Shown piece by piece: positions 43,837-54,100 of a DNA stretch of 64,000 nt (position 1 is its first letter; each line of letters begins with the position of its first letter). Origin of the DNA: Symbiodinium kawagutii (Eukaryota > Sar > Dinophyceae > Suessiales > Symbiodiniaceae); contig VSDK01025482.1 in assembly GCA_009767595.1 (NCBI GenBank), forward strand, positions 54,957-118,956. Reading direction: 5' to 3'. The notes beneath the pieces were generated by a model, which saw nothing but the letters and a program-made list of their open reading frames with translations, was not told the origin of the DNA and made no database searches. Both the position numbers and the translations under genes were made by a program.

Positions 43837-46088
43837 TTGCCACTGATGGCGACGAATAAGGTTGACCATCTTTCTGTGAAGGGGGGCTTAAGGAGGGTGT
43901 AGTTGATTGCCCTTCAATGCAATGATGGGAGTAGGCTGGACCCAACATGGGCTGGGGTGGCTGTTTCTTAGGATGTTCTTCTTTGTATCATGATCATTTT
44001 CTGGTGCTATTTGCACCAACATGTACCAACCCTCTCGTGCCACGCCCCGAATAGTGTAGTAGTCAGTATGCTCAGATATAAACTTGATTCGGCCTAATCA
44101 TGTTCATTTGCAGACTACATAGAAACCTTTGACCTTTTTCTCTATTTAGCAACTTGGGGATCGTAGTGCATGAAGAATTCATTTGTTGCTTGAGTGGCTG
44201 CTGACACCACACTCTTCAAGTCCCCGGCGTCCTTGGACTTCAGGACACCAGACAACATGTGGTTGGTTTCGCTTGCATGTCCAAGCAAGAATTGCAACCA
44301 TCTAGCAACTTAGAATCCTTGATTGGAAAGACGAGTTCAATTCATGACATTTTTGCATATGTTTGCGATGTGCGTGATGGGCCCACAAGCAGCAATGGCT
44401 GGTTTCTTGCGATGGAATTTCAGTTTGGGGCAAGGGATTCATAGTAACTCACGCTTGTTTTTGCAAAAGTACATAGATAGGAGCACATGTATGACCTACT
44501 AGAAATGTGAGGAATCCCAGGGATGCCCAGTGGTCGATTTCACCGCCATAGGAAGCTGAAGATGGCGAGAGAAGTGCCAGCTGGGAGCCATGATGGGAGT
44601 TGAGGTGAGCTGAGGTCATAGGACTGGGTGATCACAACCAAAGGTGAGCTCAAGCTACCCAAACAACCAGCCATTTCCTATGGAATCAGCTCCCAACTCT
44701 CCCAGCCAACCTAAGGTGGTGGGAAGTTGAGATTTTTCAGGGGCTTGCAGCGGTGAGCTGGGGAAATCCTGAGTGCTGCATACGAAAGCGTCATTTTTTG
44801 CAAGCCGCGTGTCTTATGCGCAGAAATATACATGAATCCAGATCTTCCAGCGGTCACAACTAAAGTCAGATATACCACTTTGGACCTATATACATCAGCA
44901 TTCCTGGCACATCACATCGGAGATACCAAATATTGCCCATACAAATAGCACAACGCGTTGCTGGTTATTGCTGGGAGTTGGGATTTAACCACAGTGTCCA
45001 TTTTGACTGCAAGCTTATGCCAATTGCCCCAGGGTTATGTGGGTATTTCTCAAAACCGGGGACCTCCCAAATCATCCTTTATATTAATTAACCATTTATG
45101 GCAATGAACCAACCACAACTTTGGGGTCAGGGGTCCCCTAAGGCTTAAGAATCCCCCCGTTTCTCATTGGTTCAGCTTTGCAACACCACAAAGCATCATC
45201 CAGCGCCTGGTTCTCGCTCCAAGGTTGGCATCTGGTTCGGTTGTGGGATCCTCAGCACCCGTCGCGTGAACCGGACCGGTGACCAGCTATGGGGTTGGAA
45301 CTGGGATGTAAAGATGGTTATCAACCCTGTAAGGTAGCTGAACTAACCCCGAACCAAACATGGTGATTTTCCAGCTAACATGGTGAACCAGCCGCTACCC
45401 AGCTCTTCAGCCATTGGCCATGTATCAAGCCACCATTGATCAGCTAGTGACCAGGTTAGATCTGCCTCTGGAGTAACATGTGTCAGCACGTCCTAGTGGC
45501 CACTGACACTGACCCAGCCGTTGTGTTCTCAAGTGCAAGAGCGAAAAACATGTGTATCCTCGCTGCAGTCCATAACTACTAGATTTGTCAGTTACATCTG
45601 ACGTTTTATCCTACATGCGTATGTGATATTATGTGATACAAATGATCCATATTGAATGATTATATGTATATGATTGATGGTAGATCCATATTATTGAACC
45701 AACAGTAGTTTCATCACACGTCTACAAATCGCCATCAAATAATTGGGTGGATACAATCCCTGGGCATTGCCGGTCATTGTTGCTCATCAACCAGCAATAT
45801 CCCATCCATTATCAGTCACCTCTGGATATTGATATCCAGGATGCGGAGTATGAATGGATAGATAATAAGAAAGACATCATCAACCACAAGCCATAGCTAT
45901 ACCACTATCATTCAACCAAAGTTATGTTCATAGCCATTGTGGTCATCTACAAAATTCTACAACTATCAATCTATGTATAAAAAGATAAGTATCATAACTA
46001 TAAATCTATGGTTACTCTTGCTATTTGTGTATCCACAGTCAAAAGATAACTAAGATCAGCTCATCTAGTTCATCTTACATGAAGTAAC
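43837..46088. other. Non-coding; contains one MITE-like copy
   Basis: No supported coding segment. A family 1 MITE-like copy lies at 45038-45165. A short palindrome CTGGATAT-TG-ATATCCAG lies at about 45832. C/A-type words rise after 45770. Confidence 0.4.
45038..45165. repeat. MITE-like family 1 copy, long subtype
   Basis: Left end GGTATTTCTCAAAACCGGGG; right side GGGTCCCCTAAGGCTTAAGA, with an eroded terminus. The core includes ATTAACCATTTATGGCAATG, shared with copies at 17731 and 54509. Confidence 0.6.
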
Positions 46089-46146
46089 ATTACGCGCAAA
46101 CCTCCCAGTTCGTCCACAGGGCGAACGGGGGGGGTTTGCGCGTAAT
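46089..46146. repeat. Long G-rich hairpin (perfect 12-bp outer arms)
   Basis: ATTACGCGCAAA (46089-46100) and TTTGCGCGTAAT (46135-46146) are perfect reverse complements. The stem continues with CCTCCCA against a run of eight G, and then GTTCG (46108-46112) against CGAAC (46122-46126), closing a 9-nt loop. In total about 24 bp of stem with one mismatch and one bulge. Confidence 0.85.
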
Positions 46147-46162
46147 AGTTTATGGTTTATAG

Positions 46163-46197
46163 TTTTAGGGTTTTAGGGTTTTAGGGTTTTAGGGTTG
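46163..46197. repeat. Interstitial telomere-like (TTTTAGGG)n
   Basis: Four tandem TTTTAGGG units 17 nt after the hairpin. The unit is one T longer than the TTTAGGG type reported for dinoflagellate telomeres. Confidence 0.85.
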
Positions 46198-46677
46198 TAT
46201 GTCTCCAGAATGCAAGCAACTCACAGGTCAAGGACCTGCGCGCGCCGTCAAGATACGCTTCATGTCACACATGTGCATTTTGTCCTGTAAAAACCAATGT
46301 TTTTTGACGTTCCAAGACGCTGACGACAGAGGCGCGGGCAAACTGGGGTATTTGCCCGTAACATTACTAACATCTACAGCTAAGCTAGATACACCCACAA
46401 TAAGTTACCCTTATCCATGTTAACCCTGATATACATATCAATCCCTTCTTGTTAATCGTTCTTACTGGAGTTATCATCCCTATAAAACCTTCAAAACCCA
46501 TATGCCCACATATCAATCCCTTATCGTTAATCATCATCTGTCAATGGAGTTAAAACCATTATCAATAAGTAACCTTTATAAATATGTTAACCCTTAAAAC
46601 CATATCGATCCCTTATGAATAGTCATTTTTGATGGAGTTAGAACCACGTAGCTCCACATCTCCTCATCTTGCTTCAG

Positions 46678-46747
46678 GTTGGGGGGCACCTCCAAGGGCC
46701 GACGGCTGCTGAGCCGTGGCAGGGGAGGTGCAGGGCAGTGGGCGCAC
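46678..46747 (+). CDS. Candidate exon
   Basis: GC-rich island between AG|G (46676-46677) and GT (46748) reading LGGTSKGRRLLSRGRGGAGQ then WAH. Downstream DNA is G/T-type (GTGGTTAACCAATGGG) and upstream DNA is C/A-type, which fits the exon pattern. Another frame is also open. Confidence 0.3.
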
Positions 46748-47370
46748 GTAGCACACGTGGCATCCGCTGGGGGTTTCACCAGTGGTTAACCAATGGGTCA
46801 TGGTAAATTGTGGTTGACCATGGTTAATTACTAGGTGAATTAGTTTTTAAGAGTTCTGGTTAATAACTAGCTTGATTAGTTATTGATAGTTATGTGGTGA
46901 ATACCTGGGTAGGGTGAATAACTAATCATGGGGTTATTTCTGGTCAAAAATATGGAAGCATGGTTAATAACGAGTGGTCAAGAATGGTTAAGCTGGGTTT
47001 TCCACTGATGTGTTGACCATAGGACCTGAGTGTTGAACATGAAAATTGGCCAACCCTTGACCTATGACCTGTGCTTTCTTTGTTGTATGGGATTCGACCA
47101 GCAGATCTGAGTTCATTGAGGGCCATCCTGAGGTCAAGGCCTGGCTGGTTTCTCTCCATGGCTCGTGTCCATGACTGGTGTGCTCCCCAAGTTGATGGTT
47201 TGCCAGGTATAAATCCTATAGTATCATCATGTTTGAAGACAGCGGGTTGCCATCCCATCGCTGGTTTGATGGGGTCTCACTTTAGTGAACGACCCAATCT
47301 AGCTATCAATGAGGACATTCATATCCTCTGGTCCTCCAGCTAGACCTCATACCCTTCATTTTATGCTGTG
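46748..47370. other. Putative intron
   Basis: G/T-type repeats to about 47000, then unique DNA. No gene seen. Confidence 0.35.
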
Positions 47371-47463
47371 GAGCGCTGCCACCTGAAATTTAGCCTGGCA
47401 AATGCCGCAGGTGCCTTGGAGTTGTCTGAGTTCGATGATGGCACTGGGCGACAGCGCTGGAGC
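47371..47463 (+). CDS. Exon with FDDGTGRQRW motif, possible beta-trefoil repeat
   Basis: The frame reads CHLKFSLANAAGALELSEFD then DGTGRQRWSVRDPG, ending near a GT donor (47460-47465 region). D-D-G-[ST]-G-R-Q-R-W is a string I associate with repeated lectin-like, perhaps beta-trefoil, modules; that link is from memory and tentative. The start is approximate: an acceptor at 47438-47439 (GCCGCAG) could shorten the exon to begin at GALELSEF. The following intron is G/T-type. Confidence 0.4.
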
Positions 47464-48065
47464 GTGCGAGACCCAGGGTGATGTCCAGAGTGTGAACTGT
47501 GGGTTTTTGACACCTTGGAATGATTAAATGGTTGATGATGTTTGATGGCTACTGATAGTTAACTGAGGATTATGCGGTTAGTTGATGATTAATGATTGTT
47601 AAGTGATGACTGCACAGTGATTTGATGCTGGGATGTAAACTGCTGGGACTTGATTTTGGGTTGTCATTGGATTACCTTGTGATAACAGGACTCATGATCG
47701 GCCGGTGAAACCGATACTGGGAATTCCGAATGGCTTGGGGGCAATGAAGCGATGATTACATACAGGTTCCATGTCTTTCTTCTGGAGGAGAGCGGAGTCT
47801 GGTACAGACTCAACCAAAATGATCCAAAATGACTGTTCAAACATCAAAGCCGTGCAATTCCCATGCGCATCATCATGGTGAAGCATCTAACCATCATGAA
47901 TCATGAATTACCATCAACCCACCATTAAAACCACCAGCAACCCACCATCGACCCACCTTGAACCCACCTTGAACCCACCTTGAACCCACCATAAACCAAC
48001 CATAAACCCATCACTATTGACCACCTATAGCCACCAACCACCACTGACCATCAGCCACTTGGCAG
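47464..48065. other. Putative intron with complementary halves
   Basis: 5' half: GGTTGATGATGTTTGATGG. 3' half: ACCATCATGAATCATG and CAACCCACCATT, with a GAACCCACCTT tandem at about 47955-47990. A clean example of the G/T-to-C/A polarity. Confidence 0.6.
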
Positions 48066-48170
48066 GTGGAACCCGCTTCCATGGGCCTGCGGCTGCGTGC
48101 TGCGGCCGGGGATCCGGGGCTGGGAGCGGCCAAGGATGTGGAGGCGATGGGTGGCCGCGCCCATGGATGG
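48066..48170 (+). CDS. Candidate exon, unrecognised gene
   Basis: Between AG|G (48064-48065) and GT (48171), 35 codons in phase 0. It reads VEPASMGLRLRAAAGDPGLG then AAKDVEAMGGRAHGW. It is GC-rich, with C/A-type repeats before it and G/T-type (GTTTGACGGTGGTTAACGG) after. No family is recognised. Confidence 0.45.
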
Positions 48171-50418
48171 GTGGTGGCACCATGGGTTTGACGGTGGTTA
48201 ACGGGGTTCAATGGATGGCGGATGAAGATTGATGGGGTTCAATTGATGGTGGTTCAATGGATGCTTAATGGGGTTGAATGGCTTGGGATGGGCTTTGAAA
48301 CGACTTCAATGATGGCAGAGATGCAGAGATAAAGGTTGACCAAGAAACTGGGGAGATATGCTCTCAAAGCCATTTCAATGGTGGCAAGGTAGCATACTTT
48401 TATTGAAACCATGTGTTCATTTTCCGGGTTGAATGCACTGAACGACCTCAAAGAGATGGAGATCGCATGTTGAGGTTCCTGCAACGCCACAGAGGGAGCT
48501 GTCCACGTGCGATTCTCGATAGCTAAAGTCAAGCCCCAGACGTCACGCTGTTGCAGCGGTCTTGCTATTTATGGGCACAGTGGATTGGACAGCCTCTCTG
48601 TTGTTCAGCCATTCCACTTGTTTCTAATCAACTTACTCCATTTGTTGCTCGAGTGGCTAGTTGGTTCTACACCAAACGGTGACGGTGACAAAGCTGAACG
48701 TTGACAACGAGTGAGCCAATGCTTGGCAGCAATGCTTGACAATTTGGCTCTATCCATTTAGAATTTTCAGTTTCTGTTTGTTGAGAATAAATGCAGTTCC
48801 CTAATTACATAGCTCGTTGGTTTCTCGATTCACAAAAATTATTCGGGGTGACGGCCAAGGGAAAGTACTACTCATTTGATCATCCGTTACTAAATTTCAT
48901 TATCCATTTCTTCAGCTTGGCCTACCAATGTATGGGAGCCGGCCTTCGCTGTGACAGGCCATCTCTTCGGGTCGTTTCTTGGGCTACGCCGGACGTGTGA
49001 CCTTGAAGGTTCCGTGGGGGGCTGGCGTGCGCGTGATGGCAGACGGATGATGTGGGGCGGTCATCCATCGATTCCCATGACCAACTTGGATGATTTGGGA
49101 CGCCCAAGCCATCCCAAGTGCCAAGTGCTACTGACCTAAGATTGCCAGTTTTGCATGATTGAGTACTCGAGTTCTGAACATGTGCAATTTGTTGCATTGT
49201 GGCACCCAAAGAGATTGCATATCAGATGTCCAAACTTTGTTCGGAAAGCCCGGGCAGCGTAGAAGTAGTTCAGTTTCAAAGAATTCAATTTGGAAATCAG
49301 ACGAAATCAGCGCGGAGGCCTCTATAGACTACAATAACGAAGGATGGGGCCCTTGCATGAAGGAAAAAGCGAAGGAGCAGCCCTGAGACATATTGTGGTA
49401 TTCCACATCTGGATCCACCTTTTTGATTGAGGAAGAAAAGGCCATACATGGTGTACCACCCAAAAACGTTAGTTTCCCAACGGCTTTTAACAGCTTGATT
49501 AGTAGGTACCACCATGGCGAGTTGGACAAGCCCATCCTTGGCATCCCATGGAAAGTCCTGGTATAGGACGAGGAGGAGTCCTGGGAGATCACGGGGCCTA
49601 GCGGAAGTCCTGGCCCCAGCATTCCAACTGCTGAGCTGAAAAATACCATGCTGCAGGGTTGAAATCATACATATGGGTGTTTCTCAAAATAGGGAACCCC
49701 AAAAATGGTTGGTTTACTATTATAAGTGGTTAACAACTAGATGATTTGGGGGTACCCCTATGCATACCACAATTTGGATGGTCTTCCAATTTGCCGAGTA
49801 ATTTCTCTAAGACTTGGACAGCGACAATACGCTCACCAAATAGTGCTTCACTCATTTCAAAACTTTGTGAAGGATGATACAGTCGTCAAATGGTAATGAA
49901 CGATTCGGGCCAAAGAAGAGATGGAGATCGTCGCTCATGTCATATTTTCAGAGAGGATCTGTGTCATGAAGACTCCATAATATGATCCGCCTTTTGCTTA
50001 TTATATGTCCTACTCCAAAGCCATGGTTTTCCATCCTTCCACCCATGGTTTGTCACAGGGTGCTTCGAAAGTGGTGCGTGCGGGTAGACCATGACTGAGG
50101 TTTTAAGGTCGACAACTTTCAGGTGGGGAGATGGCGGATTCTTTTCAGGACTGGTAGCACAGATCTCACTTTCAGACAGCCAACCAATCGCCATTCGTGA
50201 CACCCATATCCAGTAACTATATGTAACTATCACATCATATCACATCGTAGCATACATGATCCAATCCTGAAACTCATCCACATCTTTGTCCTTTGCTTGG
50301 TTGTCTTGGATGGTTTCGTTGTGGCCACAGCATTCCGCGACGTGGCCCTTGCCTGGAAAGCTTAGCTTAAGGCTCCAACCCTTCCCAGCCACCGAGTCCT
50401 ATCTCAGGGCCCGGCGAT
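48171..50418. other. Mostly non-coding
   Basis: G/T-type at first. A weak coding possibility exists at about 48985-49045 (RVTLKVPWGAGVRVMADG), without clear borders. A family 1 MITE-like copy lies at about 49675-49767. Confidence 0.35.
49675..49767. repeat. MITE-like family 1 copy, right end truncated
   Basis: Left end GGTGTTTCTCAAAATAGGGA, core AAAAATGGTTGGTTTACTAT and GATTTGGGGGTACCCCTAT. The terminal TTTTGAGAAACC is missing. Confidence 0.75.
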
Positions 50419-50518
50419 ATGGCGGAGTCTCCCGTTGCGGGTAGCCATGGGAAGTACCACTCCTTCAGTGGCATCAACACGGATAAGAGCGTGATGGATA
50501 ACTTGGAAGCCCCGTTCC
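50419..50518 (+). CDS. Candidate first exon (MAESPVAGSHGKYHSF...)
   Basis: ATG 50419 opens a frame reading MAESPVAGSHGKYHSFSGIN then TDKSVMDNLEAPFL before a CA microsatellite. Thirteen bases upstream a pyrimidine-containing AG (TCCTATCTCAG) could be a trans-splice acceptor. It could be the 5' exon of the PhyH gene or of another gene; no donor joining it in phase to 51213 was found. The end is approximate. Confidence 0.35.
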
Positions 50519-50524
50519 TTGGAG

Positions 50525-50572
50525 ACACACAAACACACACACACACAAGTGTCTTTCGTCTTGTGTTTTAAG

Positions 50573-50621
<49 letters not shown>

Positions 50622-50701
50622 GCTTGTTGCTTGTTGCTTGTTTGCTTGCTTGTTTGTTTGCTTGCCTTGCTTGCCTTGCTTGCCTTGCTTGCCTTGCTTG
50701 C

Positions 50702-50762
<61 letters not shown>

Positions 50763-50781
50763 TTCTTTGTTTCTTTCTTTA
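50525..50781. repeat. Ladder of simple repeats: CA, GTT, GCCTTGCTT, GCTT
   Basis: Adjacent tracts: CA (about 50525-50548), GTT (about 50575-50620, fifteen units), GCTTGTT/GCCTTGCTT (about 50622-50705), then GCTT (about 50705-50762, about fourteen units) grading into TTTC. Confidence 0.95.
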
Positions 50782-51165
50782 TTTGTTTGTTGTTTGTAGT
50801 TGTCGTCGGGGTTGTTTGGGTCCTCGTCATCGTTGTCGTTCTTGACGTTGTGGTTGTGGTTGCGCTGATTGTTTCCTTCTTAGGCTTTCTGCAGAAAAAA
50901 ACAGGACAGCCAATGTGCTTGACTGATCCGGTTGGCCGGTTGGTAGCACATGGCGCCACTTTACCAGCCAAATTCAGGCAAATTACATGAAGCATGTGAC
51001 CATGCGGGACTCACATGCGAAAACATGCGGTCTTTGTGTGAGTTCTTTTGCGGATGGTAGTGGAATCGATTCACCAATTCAAGTCCTTTTTCTTCCCCAG
51101 TGCCATATCCTGAACTCCAGGGTACCAAATAGCCACAGCCCTGCTGTAGTAAACTACCACCATCC

Positions 51166-54100
51166 ATGATGAGCGGCGCCCATTGGTTGGTCGCCGGTCG
51201 TGCCTCGCTGAGGTTAGAGGCCAAGGCGCTTCCAAAAGAGTTGGCCTGGGCAGCGCGGGAAGTTCACGAGAAGGGCTTTGTGCCTGGGCTTGCAGCTGGA
51301 GGAGCTATGGATGTAGAGGTTAAGGGCACCTGTGGTGAATCTGGATGTCATTTTATAGGAGCTATCTGGATGTCATCCTGGGATATCTTGGTTACTTAGA
51401 GACCTAGAGTTTGGTAATTCTTGGTTTCACTTGATGTTATCCGAAAAGTACTCATGAAAACACAAAACGAGTTTTTGTTTGACATCAAATGGGATGGCCC
51501 ATTCTCGGATCACAACGTCCACTTGCGTTCCGAGCAAGTCCCTGACCTAGGCAGTTGCTTTCACACGTTTCCATGCCATTCTTTGTGCGGGTTCCCCGCC
51601 TTGAAAGTTACAACTCTGGGTAGAGGCCCTTGTCATCGTGACATTCTTGATGCTAGCCACCCAGGACCAAGGGAATCCATCGACTTTGGGATCTAATTGC
51701 AATTTGGATTACCTCAGATATCTCCGAGTATATGGGCCCCCGTTTGCGCAGTCCAGTTGTCAACCTGTGGTCCTCAGCTTGTGAGCTCCCGGTCTGAACT
51801 CAGGTGATTTTGAAGGACTTATTGACACGGGAAGAGGCCATGGAAATTCGTGAGGCCATTCAGCCTCTGCTGCAAGAATGCGGCGCCCTGGCGGCAGATG
51901 CGGGGCAGATGCGGGGCAGGTGTGCCCCCTGGCGTTCCTTCACCCCTGCTGCTCTAAGATGCTCCAAGCACCTTCTGGGGAGGTGGTTGGCCCTTGAAAA
52001 TCTGCCCCTCCCGTACCGTCTCACAAGGTAGTGCTGGAGCAGCAGGGTACTAGTGATGGTTTCTCAAAATAGGGACCCAAAAAATGGTTGACTTTTAATT
52101 GTAGATATTGAAAATGTATGATTTAGGGGTACCCCTATTTTGAGAAACCACCAGTATATAGTTTATTATGGTGATTTTTGGGGAACCCACTACGTTGGAC
52201 CAGCGCATGCATCTCACCAGTTCTACCGGTAAAAATCATAAACACCAGGTTGGAATCCATGATATGTGCCTATGATAAACATCGTCAGTGAGTACAACCT
52301 GTATTGGCGTGTCACCAGCACAGTGCAGCAAGGGATTACCGCGGCGAAGCAAGAACACGATGGACATATATGATGGTTTCTCAAAATGGGGGTGCCCCAA
52401 AAATGGTTGGTTTATTGCTATAAATGACTACTATTGGTTGATTTGGGGGGTCCCCTCTTTTGAGAAACTACTATATATGGCAGTGAATCATGACAGTCGC
52501 ATTCTTGAGGAGCTCTTTCTTGTGGCAATGACATGCAATGGTCTCTACCATTGTCTCAACCATGGATTTGGTGGCGGAGGGTCATGCTGACGCTAGACAT
52601 TTGTATACATGTCAAGTACCACATGGCTGCTTCATTGATTAGAAGGTTACACTACCTGATGCCTGTTTTCTATTTTGAGAATGCCTGCTAACCTTTGAAA
52701 GCGGTGTTCTTGGTGACGGATGTTGATAAGCTTGCTGCAATTGCTTATGTTTGACAGAGGGACAATGAATGTTTCATGATAAGCCGATGGTCGCAAGTGG
52801 ATGCTTCACACTTGTGTATCAACTACTTGTCCACTAAATTCTTTGCGAGTGCACGTACTTCCATGCAGATGACCAGATCCACAAATGTGTGACACCCAGA
52901 CATACACCCATAATCACCGGTGTATTATACACTTCTGCATTTTTAAGCACATACTATCTACATACACGACCCCTCACCCCACCTAGGCTGCCAAGCATCT
53001 CGGGTGGACCGCCCCAGCGAGGCCGCAACAACTTCGAAGGCTACAACACGAAACGAGTCTACTCTGTGGTGGGCAAAACTCGTGCACTGGATACGATGAT
53101 CGCACATCCCACAGTCATGGCTTTGCTCCACGAGTTTTTGTTGCCCAATTTCCTTTTGACCGCAGCTCAGGTGGGAGATTCGTAAGCTGATGGATTTCAA
53201 CGATGCAAGCTGAAACACAAGGGTCCCAAAAATCAACTGGCCTCCAAACTGTTGTGTATTCAGATTGAGAATACCAGCTCTCAATGGCTGGTGATCAGCG
53301 ATCCTAAGTATCTTCAGGGGGATGGCATGGATCTCACATTGCTTGCTGGTGGTTATGACAGTGCGCAAGTGGCCTTTGTATGCCTTCGTTNNNNNNNNNN
53401 NNCTGCTTTGCCTTTTGCTGACTGTGGGCCTGGGATGTCCTAGGGTCTGTCTATGTCAGCCCAGAAACAGTCTTTATCACACTTATATCACTTATTTCAC
53501 ATATAAAGCCTTGGCAAGTCGTTGACCTAGTGTACTTGAATGTACTTACCCTTGAATTGGCAATTGAATAGTTTTCTGAAGAGCTTGGTAGAAACCATTT
53601 GTCCTTTGTCTCATTTTCCACACTGGCCACGCTGCATTGTGCGTTTCGTTTTTTCCCGTTTGTGCGACAGTAACGACGATTAATCAGTGATTTGTGGTTT
53701 GGGTGCTCGTAGTCTATAGTCTGGGATTCAAGACACCAGCTGGTTTGTTCGTTTGGTTTGGTTTGTTTTTGTTGTTTCGATGGGGATGGATGGGGGTGGA
53801 ATGGAGAGAGGTGGAGAAGCGACTGATGGTTAACAATAACGGCTTGACAAAACCCTGTGAATACCACACTACCAAATAGGGCGATGCAGCCGTTAGCAAT
53901 GACCGGCACGTGGTTTCAGGATTTTTTGTTGTTTTTGGGATGATTGGTTTTATTTCAGCATGCCAGCACCAAAGCCGTGGACAATTTCGGTGTTCCTCTC
54001 TGTTGATGTTGAGTGGTTCAGGTCAGGTCTTCCCATCAATGAATTCATTCCTTGGTTCTATATCTACAATGCCCCCAGCTGGATCTCCAGCAACCGTTCT

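Noticed and set aside
50474..50995. Long frames on both strands reading poly-Thr, poly-Leu or poly-Cys
   Set aside because: Simple-repeat translation of the CA/GTT/GCTT ladder.
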